From NCBI GenBank assembly GCA_023053685.1, contig JALIGW010000001.1:70647740-70711739 (forward strand): 64,000 nt of DNA. Direction: 5' to 3'. The DNA comes from Diadophis punctatus similis (Eukaryota > Chordata > Lepidosauria > Squamata > Dipsadidae). Shown here in pieces: positions 10,318-22,044 of this stretch (the stretch's first letter is position 1; every line of letters starts with the position of its first letter). Position numbers and translations under genes: made by a program. Under the pieces are notes generated by a model. That model was not told where the DNA came from. It was given only the letters and a program-made list of their open reading frames with translations, and did not search any database.

Positions 10318-10643
10318 CCTAGAAAGGTTCTGGAGCTTGGGGAGAGCAAAAAATGGGCCTTCTGGTTCAACCGGAACTTGGCAAATGGGCCATTTTCTGC
10401 CTCCGGAGAAGCCTCCAGAGGGTGGAGGTGGGAAAGGCCATTTTCGCCCACCCCAGGCTCCTAGAAAGACTCTGAAGCCTTGGGAGAGCAAAAAACGGGC
10501 ATGCCATCGCATGCCGGGCGCGGGGGCATCACGCACACATGCATGGGGGTGCATGGAATTATGGGTGTGGGCACGCATGTGTGCAACCCCCCACGCCCCT
10601 CCCCCCTTTTGGCACGCAAACCAAAAAAGGTTTGCCATCACTG
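10318..10643. mobile_element. hAT, left-truncated (CAGTGATGGCGAACC family)
   Basis: The interior (GGGAGAGCAAAAAATGGG, CATGGAATTATGGGTGTGGG, TTTTGGCACGC) matches the hAT at 52035-52406. The right end is GGTTTGCCATCACTG. The usual left end is absent and no matching duplication of the right flank CCCTAACC is found on the left, so the first ~150 bp were lost. Confidence 0.75.
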
Positions 10644-12340
10644 CCCTAACCCAAAGCCTGGGGAGAGAGTCAGGTTTGAGACTTTACTTGCTTGATACAG
10701 ATTAAAGATGATAGAATGTTATCTTGTCTTAAACTGCCTACAAATAATATTAATGTGCCCAATCTTTAATCCTTAGTAAGGTTGTGTAGACCTGGAAAAG
10801 GCAGAGGAAGAGTAAAGAAGGAGTTGCCATAGTTACAGGCAACTGCATAACTATTTGGGGGTGTGGAAAAAGCTGTTTGGTATACAGTGTACTTTTTATT
10901 TCCTCGATATCTCTCATGGGTTACTATTGCAATATCCATGGATACTGAGGGATATGACACAAGGTGCCAACCTCTTTATTCTGAAACACTATCAGGATAG
11001 CGTGCAGTTATGACTGTCAAATAATGTGATTGAAATGTGATCTGGAGCATTTCAGTGCCTGTGTACATAGTACAACTTCAAAAATAAGCCCCACCAAGTT
11101 TAAACATGTTTATTCCTTAAAGCTAAGTGGAAGACTGCAGTTTCAATCTAAACCATATTTAGTTTCCATATATTAAACCAGGAGTACCAAATCAGCAGCT
11201 CAAATGATCTTCAAAAACTATCGGCGTAATCTTAAGAACCTATCAAAAAGTTATCCCTAATTTGCAGTTTTTAACATGACAGAGGAATAAAATCATTGAA
11301 TATATGGGGAATCATCCTAGCAACTATAATTATTTTTATTTTGGTCTTGCTCTTATTCCTTTTATTTTTGACCTGCCCTCTTCTACTGTTTGGAATTTGG
11401 CAGGTACTATTCCAGTTAAAACTTAAGCATGACTCTGTTTTCAAAAGTGAGGTTCTTGATTGTTTCAACTAACACTTTTAACAACTGGCACATTTGGATA
11501 AATGCTGGACATATAGTTGAAATATACGCCTTTATGGGTATATATAACTTTATGGCTGTATAGCTACTGAAATAATTATAATGGATTCCATGTAAATAAG
11601 AGAAAAAAGTAGACTTTGGTTTTTTTTTTCTATATTAATAATGATAGATAATTACTGCTTCATTCTTACCAGAGTGTTTTATAATAACAGGTATCCTGGC
11701 AAAAGAATGAGATGTGCATTAGAAGGTTGTTATCTTAGTGTGAAAGAATCAAATTCATTGATGTGGAAGATGGTTAGTCCCGGTTAAAAAAATTGCATAG
11801 ACAATATCACATATCTCAGTTTCATCTTGCTTGATGCAATGTTGCAGTCATCCATTGTTGCAGTCATTTCAGACTATGTTTGTCATGGTGTGAATATTGT
11901 CAGTTGTATGTCTATGCAGGGTGATGCACCCCTATTCTAATATTATGGTATATTCCAATACAAGCAGAACATGTGATATGATCTTGTACGCATGTTCACA
12001 TTCCTGATCCACCATTAATCACTTTTGACTTGGCTCTTGACCAGAACGGTCGCGTTTTCTTAGCAAAGATGTAATTATTCAGGATTTATTGTTTTTGTAC
12101 CGAAATAAATATTTCTATTAGACTTTTAATTTCGGCTTTATTTCTAACTGTCTGAATTCCAAGAAAAGATCCTAAATCGCCTCTATGACATTTATTCTCA
12201 TCCCTCAACAATGTTGGACTGCCACAAAATTTCTGGAATAACAGCTTCGAAGTGTAAAGACCATTTTCAAATCAGTGAAAGCTGGGTTTTTTAAAGCGGT
12301 CTTACCATGCAAAAAAAGTTTGTCAGTGTAATATATAGTC
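10644..12340. other. No gene recognised
   Basis: AT-rich sequence with no open frame over 70 codons and no repeat I could name. Confidence 0.4.
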
Positions 12341-12348
12341 AACTGAAC

Positions 12349-12649
12349 CAGGGGTGGGTTCCTACCGGTGCGGTCTTGGCTGTCCGTCGCCGCCGAGCCG
12401 AAGAAGCTGGCGGCGTTCGCGGCGCGGGGCTTCCCCCGCCCGCTTTCCCGGGATGCCAGGATGCCGCCATTTGCATTCTTTTGCCCTCTGCGCAAGCAGC
12501 ACTTGCGCAGAGGGCAAAAGAACACAAATGGCGGCGTCCCGGCATCCCGGGAAAGCGGGCGGGGGAAGCCCCGCACCGCGAACGCCGCCAGCTTCTTCGG
12601 CTTGGTGGCGACGGACAGCCAAGACCGCACCAGTAGGAACCCACCACTG
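12349..12649. mobile_element. Nearly perfect palindromic hAT
   Basis: The ends CAGGGGTGGGTTCCTACC and GGAACCCACCACTG are flanked by AACTGAAC (12341-12348) and AATGGAAC (12650-12657), an 8-bp duplication with two mismatches. The 301 bp fold into one hairpin centred near 12503 (CTGCGCAAGCAGCACTTGCGCAG). The arms share GGCGGC(A/G)TTCGCGG, GCCCGCTTTCCCGGGAT and GCCATTTG. It is CpG-rich, and the frames across it on both strands are artefacts of the palindrome. Confidence 0.85.
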
Positions 12650-12657
12650 AATGGAAC

Positions 12658-13291
12658 TGACTAGAAACTGGAGATTTTGTTACTTTATGTTTTAAAATCA
12701 GTCTAGGGCGATGAAGCAAATATTTTTTGTTTTTGTATTCTGCTCTTCATGACATAAAACAAAAGTTGGATGTTCTCCATATTTCTGTGAAGGGAACAAA
12801 AATTAAACTTCATGAATCTGAACAAAAGATGGATAATTTAGAGGAAAACAAGTGAGGGACTGTAGACAATTAGGACTGTAAAGTCTTAAGCAGCATCATT
12901 AGCGAAGGTTTGTGTCCAATTAGAAAGTGAAGTCTGAAAATCAAAAGAAAGCTTGTATGTGGGCCCATTTCAATTCTACAGATGAAAATGTATAAAGCAA
13001 CTCCCTTTTTTCTACAAGTAGATTACTAAAAATATTGTAACTATTGTTATACAAAGTGATTGTACGTATTTTACGGTACTATTTACTTGCTTTAAAAGAG
13101 GATTGGAAAAAGATGTGTAAACAGATGCGGTGTCTCATATGGAGCATGGGTTAACATCCTCCTAATAGCTAATTTAAAATCCTCCTAATAGCTGTATATT
13201 CCTAAGACTACATGGTCAGATTTCAAATTGCATAACTATGTTTTATTAATTAGAACTATGTAAAACACAACATTATTGAACTATGAGAACT
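12658..13291. other. No gene recognised
   Basis: AT-rich; nothing recognised on either strand. Confidence 0.4.
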
Positions 13292-13745
13292 GCTTTTGTT
13301 GAATGCTTTGTCGAGATCAAGCTACACTATGACCACTGCATTCCTGTAGTCAACTAAATTGATCGCTCTAATAAAAAGAAATTGGGTTTGTTGGCATAAA
13401 CCCATGCTAATTTCTGCCAAGCAATGCATTATTTTCTAAATACTCACAAACCAACTGCTTGATCATCTCTTCCAAAATTTTTTCCACGATCAATCTCAAC
13501 CTAACCTAACCAGTCTATGGTTGTCTGTTTTCTTTTTCCATTATCTGAAGATAGGAAGAAAAATTGCCCTTCTCCAGTTGTCTGGTATTATACCTGTCCT
13601 GCATGATTTGTCACAGAAAGGGCACTAGTATGACTACCACAAGCTCTTTCAAACTCTTGCATGTAATTGATCTGGTATGTTTGTCAGTTTGAACCCAATG
13701 AACCCACTGATTCATTTAGAAATATTTTAACTTGGCTCTTCAGTA
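13292..13745 (-). mobile_element. CR1-type reverse transcriptase fragment, ancient
   Basis: Translating the minus strand gives a TGQV/DNWRRAIF-like region, then frame-broken matches to the CR1 RT segment NYRPVSLTSVxGKxLExII. After this come HGF-like codons, QTQFLFIRAINLVDYRNAVV, and a V.LDLDKAFN that corresponds to the VYLDFSKAFD catalytic motif. Both stops and substitutions are present; the first catalytic Asp-containing motif is altered to LDLDKAF. It is a much older copy than the CR1 at 6137 or 50289. Confidence 0.65.
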
Positions 13746-13774
13746 CCTTAAATTGCATTAGTCTTGAAGGAAAG

Positions 13775-13830
13775 ATAATTTGTTAAATTCATATGCCACC
13801 CATCTCACTATTCAAAGCAACTTCAAATGT
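13775..13830 (-). mobile_element. LINE/SINE 3' tail fragment
   Basis: ATATGCCACCCATCTCACT followed by CAAAGCAACTTC is the reverse complement of the GAGATGGGC(A/G)GC(T)ATA tail shared by squamate L2/L3-type LINEs and their SINEs. Related pieces are at 16060-16117 and 59105-59175. Confidence 0.45.
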
Positions 13831-13906
13831 ACTTCTTTCCTAAGTAACAGCAAAACAGTAAAAAGTTGTGATTAAAAAATATATATCTCTGGGTCGACCT
13901 CTAAAC

Positions 13907-14093
13907 CAGTGACCCCCAACCTTTTGGGCACCAGGGACTGGTTCCATGAAGAAAGGTTTTCTGTGGACCGGAGGGTGCGTGATTTCGTGTGCTGCCTTCA
14001 TCCTGCAGATGGGGATTTGCTTGTTTGTGCGGCCGAGTTTCGGGCATGCCATGGCCCAGTGCCAGTCCATGGACCAGGAGTTGGGGACCCTTG
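13907..14093. mobile_element. Non-autonomous hAT (CAGTGACCCCCAACC ends)
   Basis: The ends are CAGTGACCCCCAACCTTTT and AGTTGGGGACCCTTG, flanked by the exact 8-bp duplication CTCTAAAC (13899-13906 and 14094-14101). At 187 bp it has no coding capacity. It is the only copy of this family in the window. Confidence 0.85.
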
Positions 14094-14101
14094 CTCTAAA
14101 C

Positions 14102-14873
14102 CCATTTCCCCCAAATTTCATTGCTGAGATAAATCCAATAATCATTGCCTTTTTTCCTTCTTATATTGAGCTAGATATAACAACAATAACAAAAAGCTTA
14201 GTTTATTCTGAGCCCAGAACAAAACCACCCAGTCTAGATTGTTCTGTAAGAATATTTCAGTTGTGCAGTTCCAACAGAAGAAGATCCAAAATGTATCTTC
14301 TGATAGAGCAAATCTTGGGTGTCTGAAATATAGAGCATTGAGAACTTGAAACACACTCATTCCTTGCTTCGAATTCTATGATCGTAAAACTAAGTGAGGT
14401 GGTGGCATGTGCTGAGCCTTAATTCCATCCAACTTAGAGAGAGAAAAATGATCAAGTGAATGAATTTTTAAAAAATTATAAGTACAGCAAATAATGGGGG
14501 AAAACTTTGAAGCACATTTTTTTCAGCTTCCTTCTGCATGAAGAACTTATTAATCTCTTTCTTACCCATACATACTTCCCTAAATGTAGGGGGAAGGACC
14601 CTTTTTCCTGGAACTATTTTCTGTTAATACATTCCCATTATGCATAATTTCTCTTTGCACCTTTATTAAAAGTTGGATTGTAATTTCTAGTGCCCCCTTT
14701 ATATGTAAGTAAGGCTTTAAAGATTTACATATAACAAGAGAGTTAAAGATTCTACAGGAAACTGTACTGTCCAAAGCAATTATAATTCCTTTAGGAAAAG
14801 TTAACATAAATTCAGGCATATAAAAAGAGGCATCTGACATCGCAATGTTGTTGTGGAAATGTTAAATATCTTA
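14102..14873. other. No gene recognised
   Basis: AT-rich; frames of 70-86 codons lie on the minus strand without any recognisable domain. Confidence 0.4.
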
Positions 14874-14881
14874 GATTGGAA

Positions 14882-15296
14882 CAGTGGTGGGTTCCTACCG
14901 GTGCGGTCCACTCTATCGCACCGGTAGTGGCGGGCTGATGATGTCATCAAGAGGCTACCGACCCGGTGTGGTTGGTTGCCGGTCCCTAGGAGCCGCCATC
15001 TTTTTTCACGAATTTTTCAGCGATTTTTTGCTTCTGCACATGCGTGGAAGCAAAATTGCTCCGAAATCTCGCGAGGAGATGCATGTGAGATTTCATTGAG
15101 ATTTTGCTTCCGCGCATACACGAAAGCAAAAAAATGCCAAAATTGTGCGCATGTGCGCATCCCCTTGTGCGATTTTGTGTGATTTTGCTTCCGGCATTGC
15201 GCAGAAGCAAAATCGTGTGAGGGGGTGCATGCACATGAAACATGGTGATGCATGTGCAGCGCACCGGTAGCAAGGTAAGAGAGCAACCCGCCCCTG
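14882..15296. mobile_element. Non-autonomous hAT (CAGTGGTGGGTTCC ends)
   Basis: The ends are CAGTGGTGGGTTCCTACC and CAACCCGCCCCTG. The flanks GATTGGAA (14874-14881) and GGTTGGGA (15297-15304) form a degenerate 8-bp duplication. The interior repeats words such as TTTTGCTTC(C/T)G(C)GCAT and GAGATTT in both orientations. A truncated relative is at 18969. Confidence 0.75.
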
Positions 15297-15460
15297 GGTT
15301 GGGAAATTGTATTTCAAATTTTAAATCAGGATAATTTGGGGGCATAGAAAAGATTATCAATAGGGAGAACCTTCAAGAAGGTGTCACACTAATGAAAGGT
15401 TAGGATGATTCCCGTATAGGGGAAAATAGGCCATCTTCATAAAATTTCAGTACTGTATAG

Positions 15461-15720
15461 CAGGGGTGGGTTCTAACTTACCTCGCTGTCGGTTCGCTTC
15501 CTCCCGCGCCACGCGCACATGCATGCACAGTGCAAAAAAATCCAATTTTTTTTAAAAAGCCAAAAACAAGATGGTGACGCATGCACAGTGCCTGAAAGTC
15601 GGATGGCGGCACCTACGGACCGGCACCGACCGATCCAGTTGCATGACATCATCGTGACATCACTGTGACGTTGCTACTGGTTCGGGTGAACCGGTCCAAA
15701 CCGGTCGGAACCCACCTCTG
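15461..15720. mobile_element. Non-autonomous hAT (CAGGGGTGGG ends)
   Basis: The ends CAGGGGTGGGTTCTAAC and CGGAACCCACCTCTG are flanked by the exact 8-bp duplication CTGTATAG (15453-15460 and 15721-15728). The first ~60 bp and the last ~110 bp are near-copies of the element at 7320-7659. Confidence 0.9.
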
Positions 15721-15728
15721 CTGTATAG

Positions 15729-17103
15729 CAATAAATGTATGCATCCCTTATACCAGGAAATAGATACAAACTAAAAGCCAGAATTACAACAAATTTTGGT
15801 CCAAATAAGTTCCTGGATATTAAATCCCAAAAGACTGCAGAAAATGGGTGAAATGTTTCAATACTGACTTGTTGAAAAGCATATAGTTGTTCTAGGTGGT
15901 ACAATATTTGATCTACTGCATGTTCTATAATAAAACAAACACAACAAAATTTGCTTTGTGTGTCAGACAAAGAAATATAACTCGTATCTGTCTTATTAAC
16001 AATATAAGAGAGTATCTTTTGCACATTTTAACTCTTTCACTTCCTCTTGTGATCCTTAGACAGTCACTTTCTTGTGAGATGGGCAGCTATACAAATAGGA
16101 TAAATAAAATAAAATAAAACTTCTTTCAGTTTCCGTAGTTTGAATATTTGATATACTTCTTTTACCTTGGTTGAAGGAGATAATCATATTATAATATAGA
16201 ATTAGAGTTAAGAAGACAGCATTACTAATATTAGTTTTAGTTCTCTCCACTTTTATTATACCGTAGATACTGATTGACATTAAATTCCTTACAGATGCCT
16301 CTTATTACAACTGCAAAACATGGCCTCTGTGACTCTTAAGGCAAGGATCTGACTGCACACATTGGCAAGTTAGAAGCAAAATTAATATCAGCTTTGTGTT
16401 GCCATTCCAACCCCCTACTAACTGTAAATAATATTTCAGATCATGATCTATTATGTTGTGGTGATGAGGCTGGTTGTTATGTCCTTAGCAATGATTTATC
16501 ATCCTCGGCAATGACACAAATCATGGATAGATCATGACATGCCAGAATGTATGGTCCCTTAGTTGTGACAATGATGAATTTTGTGCTTAGGTCCATAACA
16601 TTTGGGGAGGTTTATCTGATGTTTCCTTTCATCTACTTCTCTTTTTTATACTTTACTTCCACCTACTTCTAAGATGAACACAGATGCTTTGCTGTTTTGT
16701 GAGTAGTGGCAAGGCAGTTTGTGGTAGCTTTTAGAAACTTGAGATATTTTCCAGTGCAAGCATGGCTCAAGTGATTAACATGAAGATCTGGTTTACTTAT
16801 GACCTCAATGTTTGTTTCATCTGCATATCTACTACTCTGTATCTTCTGACCTTACTTTATTGAAGTTTGTTTCTGGAATTCTCTGATGATAGGGATTGGC
16901 ATTGAGCAATCTTCTGTATAACGCTGTCCTTTGGGTATACTACATTACAAGTCTCAAATTGGCTGGGCATGCTTGAATTTATAATCCATTCTATCTGGAG
17001 AACGCTAACCTAAGGCATGTCAGATGTAAATTATGTTGACCATCTTATCCAGATTCCTATAAAAATTCTTATCCTAGCACCAACAGATTATTTGTCATGC
17101 ATT
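15729..17103. other. No gene recognised; LINE-type tail at 16060-16117
   Basis: AT-rich sequence. The one recognisable item is CTTGTGAGATGGGCAGC followed by TATACAAATAGGATAAATAAAATAAAATAAAA at 16060-16117, a LINE/SINE 3' tail in plus orientation ending in an (AAAT)n stretch. Confidence 0.45.
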
Positions 17104-17111
17104 CACTAGGT

Positions 17112-17651
17112 CAGTGGTGGTGAACCTTTTTAGGCTCGCGTGCCAAAAGGGGGGGGGGCGCGCTTGCGCACGCTCGCATACCCACACCCATTCCCTCTCC
17201 CCCACGCATGCACACAACACTGCCCCCTGCTGCCCCCTGCGCATGCGCACACCCCCCCCACCCCCGCGCAAAGGCCTTACCGGAGCCTGGGACGACGAAA
17301 CGGGCAAACCGGAAGTGCGGAAAAACGCACTTCCGGTTTGCCGGTGAGCTGTTTTTTGCACTCCGGAAGGTTCAGGGAAGCTCCCTGAAGCCCCGGAATG
17401 CAAAAAACTACAAAATGGACAAACTGGAAGTGCGGAAAAATGTACTTCCGGTTTGTCCGTTTTGTAGTTTTTTGCATTCCGGAGCTTCAGGGAGCTTCCC
17501 TGAACCCTCCGGAGTGCAAAAAACAGCTCACCGGCAAACCGGAAGTGCGTTTTTCCACACTTCCGGTTTGCCGGTGGGCAACGCTCGCGTGCCGGCCGCT
17601 ATGGCTCCGCGTGCTACCTGTGGCACGCGTGCCATAGGTTCGCCACCACGG
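17112..17651. mobile_element. hAT with a multi-level hairpin interior
   Basis: The ends CAGTGGTGGTGAACC and GTTCGCCACCACGG are flanked by the exact 8-bp duplication CACTAGGT (17104-17111 and 17652-17659). The interior holds a large hairpin: arms 17300-17430 and 17446-17575 around a centre near 17440. Smaller palindromes built on ACTTCCGGTTTG / CAAACCGGAAGT are repeated four times. No transposase. All GC-rich frames over it on both strands are symmetric artefacts. Confidence 0.85.
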
Positions 17652-17659
17652 CACTAGGT

Positions 17660-18968
17660 CCATACTTAGAATCTGAAAATTAATGACATTTTTTTACTCA
17701 GACATTTCTTATTTTATGTTAGAATGACAGGTTTTAGTACATGTTCTTAAGTTATCAATATTGTTTTTAAAATGCAAAGGACCTTGCTCATAGTATGTCC
17801 TTACCTTATATTTTGGACCTAGGGACATATTTTGATATTGCATTGCATTCATAATGAGTATAAAATGTTCTCCAAGTCCTGAAGTAGATTCATCTGTTTG
17901 GGTTTGGTAGACTTATTCCGACACAACAAGCCCACGTTCAAGCTGTGAATAAAGAGAAGTGTACACTCTTTGGATTGGAGCTGATCTAATCCAATGAGTT
18001 AGTGCCCTGTCAGCTCTGCTCTGGAGAAAATGAAACTCATATTCCAAGTATTTTAATTTTTTTAAAAAAAAATGTTTTATTTTCTTTACAAATAGTTCAG
18101 ACATTAGAGGACATCACCATTAGATCATTTGACAATTATTTTTAAAAGAATGTTAGTTTGTATGTGTGTATGTAAACAATTGGTAAAGTAACTTCAAATT
18201 CTATATGCTCCAGCTATTGGTGTAAATATATATACTTAGCTATCAGTTTATTACAATAAAAAGAGAATATACAGTATTTGCTTTCTTAGCTAACCATGAC
18301 AGGGTTGAACAAAGTACAGCTTTCACTCATGCTACCTTCATGCTGTCTGTCTCCCACTAAGATAAATCCTAAGATTGTTGTTAACTTTTACTTAAACAAA
18401 ATACATAATGATGCCAATAAGATCTGAAAATCTTTTAGCCCTTCTATCGATCAGTTAATTGTTACGTAGTCAGGAACTCAGTAAACAAAGAGAAACTGGA
18501 TGATGATATTGACAGCCTAATTGAATAGCTTTTCAATCCTATTACACATTAATGAAAATCACAACACAAGGAGCAGAAGGTAGAAAGAAAAGGATAATTT
18601 TTGCAGTGGAGAAAAATAATCAGTGGGGACTTTCAAGAATACATATTAAGAGACAAAAGGCGTTGTTCACAAGTGATCAGGAAATAGAAATGAACAATGG
18701 ATGGTCTATTTGCAATTAATCCCCTGGTTTTTCAGAAGACAGTAATGAAAATGTAAGTAAACTATGAACAGCTTGGAAATGATCTTCCCAGGCTGGGTAA
18801 ATGGGGAATGAAATGGCAAAATAAATAAATAAAAATAATTTCCAGTACAAATGATATACATTTGCATAAAATATAGCAATCAGAATGAACAAAACTGGAG
18901 GTTTCTCTCTGTAACGGAAGGACAGGGATTTGGGTTCATCAGATGATCAAAAATATGGGGCAATGCAA
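17660..18968. other. No gene recognised
   Basis: AT-rich; no named repeat and no substantial open frame. Confidence 0.4.
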
Positions 18969-19118
18969 TGGTGGGTTCCAACCGGTGCGGTCCATTCTAT
19001 CACACTGGTAGCGGCGGGCTGGTGACGTCATCAAGAGGCTACCGACCCGGTGCGGTCGGTTGCTGGTGTCTAGGAGCCGCCATCTTTTTTTGCGAATTTT
19101 TCTGTGATTTTTTTTGGT
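18969..19118. mobile_element. hAT fragment, right side missing
   Basis: CAATGGTGGGTTCCAACCGG, then GCGGGCTGGTGACGTCATC and GGAGCCGCCATC, follow the left 140 bp of the hAT at 14882. Similarity stops abruptly near 19118 and the right end is absent. Confidence 0.7.
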
Positions 19119-19155
19119 TATAACATTATAAAAAGTTTATAATAACAGGTAATAA

Positions 19156-19396
19156 CAGTCTTATTAGATTGGTTAGAATGCAGTACTGCAGGCTACTTCT
19201 GCTGACTGCCGGCTGCCTACAATTTGGCAGTTTGAATCTCACCAGGCTCAAGGTTGACTCAGCCTTCCATCCTTCCGAGGTCAGTAAAATGAGGACCCAG
19301 ATTGTTGGGGGCAATATGCTGACTCTGTAAACTGCTTAGAGAGGGCTGTAAAGCAATGTAAAGTGGTATATAAGTCTAAGTGCTATTGCTATTATG
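19156..19396 (+). mobile_element. tRNA-derived SINE with L2-type tail
   Basis: The head has GATTGGTTAGAATGCAG (A-box-like) and GGCAGTTTGAATCTC (B-box-like). The body has CTCAAGGTTGACTCAGCC and GTCAGTAAAATGAGGACC. The end, TATATAAGTCTAAGTGC then TATTGCTATTA, is the tail shared with L2-type LINEs, on which such SINEs depend for reverse transcription. It sits immediately downstream of the truncated hAT. A minus-strand relative lies at 43036-43250. Confidence 0.75.
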
Positions 19397-19414
19397 CAAA
19401 TACACAAGATGATC

Positions 19415-20985
19415 TCACCCAACACTCTGGTTTAAATTTTTTGGGGAAGAACCAGGTCTTCAAAGTTCTACAAAAACCAGCTGGAAAGATTTTCCTTATC
19501 TTGTGTGATATGCTGTTCCAGAAGGTAGGCACCACAATAGAAAAGGCATGCTTCCTGGATCCCATGAGATGACATTGTTTAACTGAAAGGACTGAGAGCA
19601 TGTGGACCCCATCTGATCATATAGATAGAGATAATTGGAGATGGTGAGCCTTCTAGTAAAGCACTCCTATGCTATGAATGGCTTTAAAGGTGTAAGAAAT
19701 ATCTTTAATTGTATCCTGAAGTCAACTGGAAGCCAGTGCAACTCATAAAAGAGAGTTTTTATATAGGTACAACAATATCACTCCTATGGGTATATACTGG
19801 ACCAGCCATTAGCCTGCAAGTGGTCTTGAAGGACAGTCCCATGTGCAGAACATTGCAATATTCCAAACAGAAAGTGATCAAAGCATGAGGACTTTGGATA
19901 GACTTCCAAGTCTAGGAATGGGCAAAGTGGTACAAAAGCTGAACTTGTGCAAATGCCCCCCAAGGGTACAGTTGTCACACACTGTTTGAGCAAGAGCTAA
20001 GAAGATCTCCAAATTGCACTCCAGTTCTGACAGAAGTACTACCCCATTCAGAATAAATCATACTAAGTCCCAGATTCGGGGGTGGGTGGGTCTCAAAACC
20101 TATAGTCATTCAGTCTTGCCAGGGCTAAGTTGGAACTTCCTCATCCATTCAGAGTCCCACACCTCCAGACACCGAGAAACAACCCTGATGATAGCATCTG
20201 GATGACCTTGGTTAGATAATTGAGTAATACCATCAACCTTAATTCTGTACTGGTCTTATCCAGTGGCTTCATAGAGATGTTAAATAGAAACAGGAAGAAA
20301 GTCTATGCCTGTGGCACTCAGCACAATAAGGGCTTAGGGCTAGATCTCTTCTCCCTTCCAATATCAACTGGAACCAACCCAGGAAGAAAGAAAACCATCA
20401 TAACACTCCTAAGCCCTTGACTTGGCCAACTAGGATTAATCAGTGGAACAGCTTGCCTCCAGAAGTTGTGGAGGCAAGTTCCAACACTGAAGATTTTAAT
20501 TAGAGATTGGATAGCCAATTGTCTGAAATGGTATACCATTTTCTGCTTGAGAAGGGGGTTGGATTAGAAGACCTCCATGGTCCCTTCCAACTCTGTTATT
20601 CTGTTATATCAAAGGCCACTGAGGGATTAAGGAGGACAGAAGCACTTTCCCATTTTGCCACAGGTCATTTGACAAGTATGACCAGTGCTACCTCAGTACC
20701 TATCTCAGGCCTGTCTCTTGGGAATTCTTGACTAGATAAGAGGGTCAAGGACTTAATATTCAGGTAAGCATGTGTGTAGCCACTTTATCAAGACCAACAC
20801 TCTCAAATTCCTCCAAAATAACTGGGTTAGGCCACGGTTCAAACACTTTTTCTCCTGCATAGCTGAATGCCAGCTCAGAGTACGCGACTCTCTGACAGAT
20901 GCTAGAATATTCTTCAGGAAGTTTCTTTGCCTTCCTCCTTCTTCAAGAAAGACTGGGTCACCTTAAACAGGACCACCAGATGACA
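19415..20985 (-). mobile_element. Decayed L2/CR1-group LINE ORF2, split by a CR1
   Basis: The minus strand carries a degenerate ORF2 in many short frames. From 20985 down are EEFESVGLD-like codons. At 20290-20245 is FLFNISMKPLD, matching the (L)LFNIYMKPL that follows GVPQGSVLSP in this LINE group. Near 19850 is LEYCNVLHMGLSFKTT. At 19550-19440 are AFSIVVPTFWNSIS and CRTLKTWFFPKKF, the conserved C-terminus. A CR1 piece (20434-20608) lies in the middle. Stops are frequent, so it is an old fossil. A second copy is at 37270-38260. Confidence 0.65.
20434..20608 (+). mobile_element. CR1 3' end fragment
   Basis: GATTAATCAGTGGAACAGC opens the fragment, encoding INQWNSLPPEVV-type sequence. It continues to LSEMV, then CTTGAGAAGGGGGTTGGATT and CCCTTCCAACTCTG. 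It covers only the last ~50 codons and the 3' UTR and lies within the minus-strand LINE at 19415-20985. Confidence 0.8.
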
Positions 20986-20999
20986 ATAATATAGAAAAA

Positions 21000-22044
21000 G
21001 AAAAGAAATCTTTAAAAATGACTTTTCCCTTCATCACAAGTATAAATAATTTTAGTAACTTATCACTTTCTTTTAAAATACAACAAATAGTCTCTTCTTT
21101 CCATATGCCATATCTTATCTATAAACAAATCCTTAAAGCTTTGATATTCAGTCCTGATCAGCAAAAGTCCATTAAGGATTACCAGAGACAGCAACATACA
21201 GTGTCTAATTTAACCTTAATCAAATAAACTAAATCTATATTCCTTCCTTTTACTTTTAAAATTTTGATATTTTAGGCCCTTCAAATAATGTCCTGGAACT
21301 TAATTTCTTTCATTTTTTTAATCCCTTCTCACAAGATTGTTCAAAGCTTTAACAAGCCTCTTCTGTACTGTAAATCCAATATGGGGAGTTTACAAAAGAG
21401 ACATTAAAATTTTGAACAATTTTGTGAAGAAAGTTATACAGGTCACTTTTTTGTTTGTTATTTGTACTGTATATTCGTTTTGATTATTAAGATATCATCT
21501 GGCTTCATCTGTATGTCCAGTGTAGCTCTTTTTCCATATACTTATAGCCTGTGAATTTTAAATTCACTTTCAGATCAGTTTCAGTCTGGTCTGATAATAT
21601 TTGTTCCTCTTCCATAACATCTGTTACACACAGTCTATCTATAGAGGCAAACATTTTAAAATTAATCTCTGGATCCATTGTTCAAAAATATATTTCAGTA
21701 TGACGAATATTAAAATATTTTCTATATTCTATAAGTCAAATTTAAGTATTTTTCTCCTTTAATTGTAATATTTAATTCCTTCTGGTTTTCTCTAGTGTTC
21801 AAAGTCTCCTTCAAAGTCTCATTTTATTATTTTTTAAGAGAATTCAAGACAAAAACATTTTCTCATGGGAAGGAATTTTGTAATTAATTCCAAAATCTTA
21901 TTTCAAATCCATCTGAACTCTTAGTCTGTTTGCAACTCTGAAAAAAATCAAGGTTATAACAATCCTTCTCCTGTTTATTCCATCCCCCCCACCATTCTTA
22001 AACAGTTTAAAACCTCTTTTGCTAAAAAAACTTTAGGCTTTCTG
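21000..22044 (-). other. AT-rich stretch, possibly L1-derived
   Basis: On the minus strand a frame near 21690-21540 reads MDPEINFKMFASIDRLC and VMEEEQILSDQTETDLK, a charged, helical-looking sequence of the type found in L1 ORF1, but no diagnostic motif is present. The rest is low-complexity AT-rich sequence. Confidence 0.25.
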
